Shown: in pieces, positions 63,944-64,000 of the stretch
Layout: the number at the start of each line of letters is the position of its first letter
Numbering within the stretch: the first letter of the stretch is position 1
NCBI RefSeq assembly: GCF_042660705.1
Contig: NZ_JBHSUQ010000001.1
Length of the DNA stretch: 64,000 bases
Source: Undibacterium_A arcticum
Lineage (GTDB): Bacteria > Pseudomonadota > Gammaproteobacteria > Burkholderiales > Burkholderiaceae_D
Strand: one strand, 5' to 3'
Position numbers and translations under genes: made by a program
Notes under the pieces: generated by a model
The model's input: the letters and a program-made list of their open reading frames with translations, nothing else
Told to the model about the DNA's origin: nothing
Database searches by the model: none

Positions 63944-64000
63944 GATCACCGCTTCGCAGTGACCACAAACCAGAGATCAGAGGCCCGAGCTACTTGGTGC
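63944..64000 (-). repeat. 3' end and hairpin of a probable second DGR target gene (cut by the window)
   Basis: The last 57 bp repeat 58942-59000: hairpin GATCACCGC-TTC-GCAGTGACC (63944-63964) and CCCGAGCTACTTGGTGC at the very end, with few changes in between. On the minus strand this is C-T-K-stop (TAG at 63992-63990) of a second VR-type gene, whose body lies beyond the right edge. Confidence 0.8.

Larger units (their letters stand above)
53991..64000 (-). mobile_element. left part of an integrated phage-like element carrying a DGR
   Basis: From the tRNA-His fragment to the window edge all genes are on the minus strand with frequent 4-bp overlaps. They include a tyrosine integrase, RdgC, a KTSC protein, a PD-(D/E)XK exonuclease and RecT: the recombination module of a temperate phage. 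The DGR and a DNA methyltransferase lie between this module and the integrase. Structural phage genes are not in view, so an integrative element with phage recombination genes is also possible. Confidence 0.85.

Overview
The window looks like a chromosomal piece of a high-GC betaproteobacterium of the order Burkholderiales, probably near the Oxalobacteraceae (Herbaspirillum/Collimonas-like). This is judged from the style of the recognisable proteins (DbpA, RdgC, Ohr, DUF3309/CsbD/PRC stress proteins, Ku-LigD, caa3-type oxidase), not from a search. About 54 kb is host DNA; the last 10 kb is the left part of an integrated phage-like element that runs off the right edge.

Host part. 0-8 kb: broken chrB, broken YgjP-type metallopeptidase, a Tim44-like membrane protein, dbpA, an amidase, an SDR oxidoreductase and a DedA-rhodanese fusion. 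9-13 kb: a methyl-accepting chemotaxis protein and an ABC exporter. 13-18.7 kb: a caa3-type cytochrome c oxidase operon (II, I, III, a second III-like subunit, IV). 18.8-24.5 kb: a secreted beta/gamma-crystallin protein, a GST, an HDOD protein followed by a (CTACTG)9(CTG)9 repeat, and a TetR-GST-flavoprotein locus with two copies of one operator. 25-34.4 kb: a second infA, a ProQ/FinO protein and a stress cluster (CHRD lipoprotein, DUF3309, Cys-repeat periplasmic protein, CsbD, two full PRC-barrel paralogs, DUF883, an Nramp-like transporter, tiny membrane peptides). 35-38.5 kb: Ku and LigD (end joining). 39-50.9 kb: a split chromate transporter, an exonuclease, LLM and Old Yellow Enzyme oxidoreductases, a hydrolase with a divergent LysR gene, Ohr, a molybdopterin oxidoreductase and an SRAP protein. 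52.0-53.3 kb: a complete IS4-family insertion with terminal inverted repeats and a 9-bp target duplication.

Element. A 3' fragment of tRNA-His (53,991-54,040) next to a tyrosine integrase marks an attachment site. Everything from there to the right edge is on the minus strand in a tight leftward operon. In transcription order: two small phage proteins, RecT, a PD-(D/E)XK exonuclease, a coiled-coil protein, a KTSC protein, RdgC, then a complete diversity-generating retroelement (DGR), a C5 DNA methyltransferase, two small proteins and the integrase.

The DGR is the main discovery. It has a target protein of sulfatase-modifying-factor/C-type-lectin type with a C-terminal variable repeat (VR), an accessory gene, a template repeat (TR) and a DGR-type reverse transcriptase. 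TR and VR align without gaps over 114 bp and differ at 14 positions; 13 of these are adenines of the template (coding strand). The accessory gene appears to join a MutS-domain-I-like part to an Avd-like helical part. The last ~57 bp of the window repeat the sequence at and after the 3' end of the target gene, so a second target gene most likely starts just past the edge.

Caution: about 20 conserved genes carry single one- or two-base frameshifts, mostly at homopolymers. Such a density in core genes points to uncorrected sequencing error, so 'broken' genes here should not be read as pseudogenes without checking.
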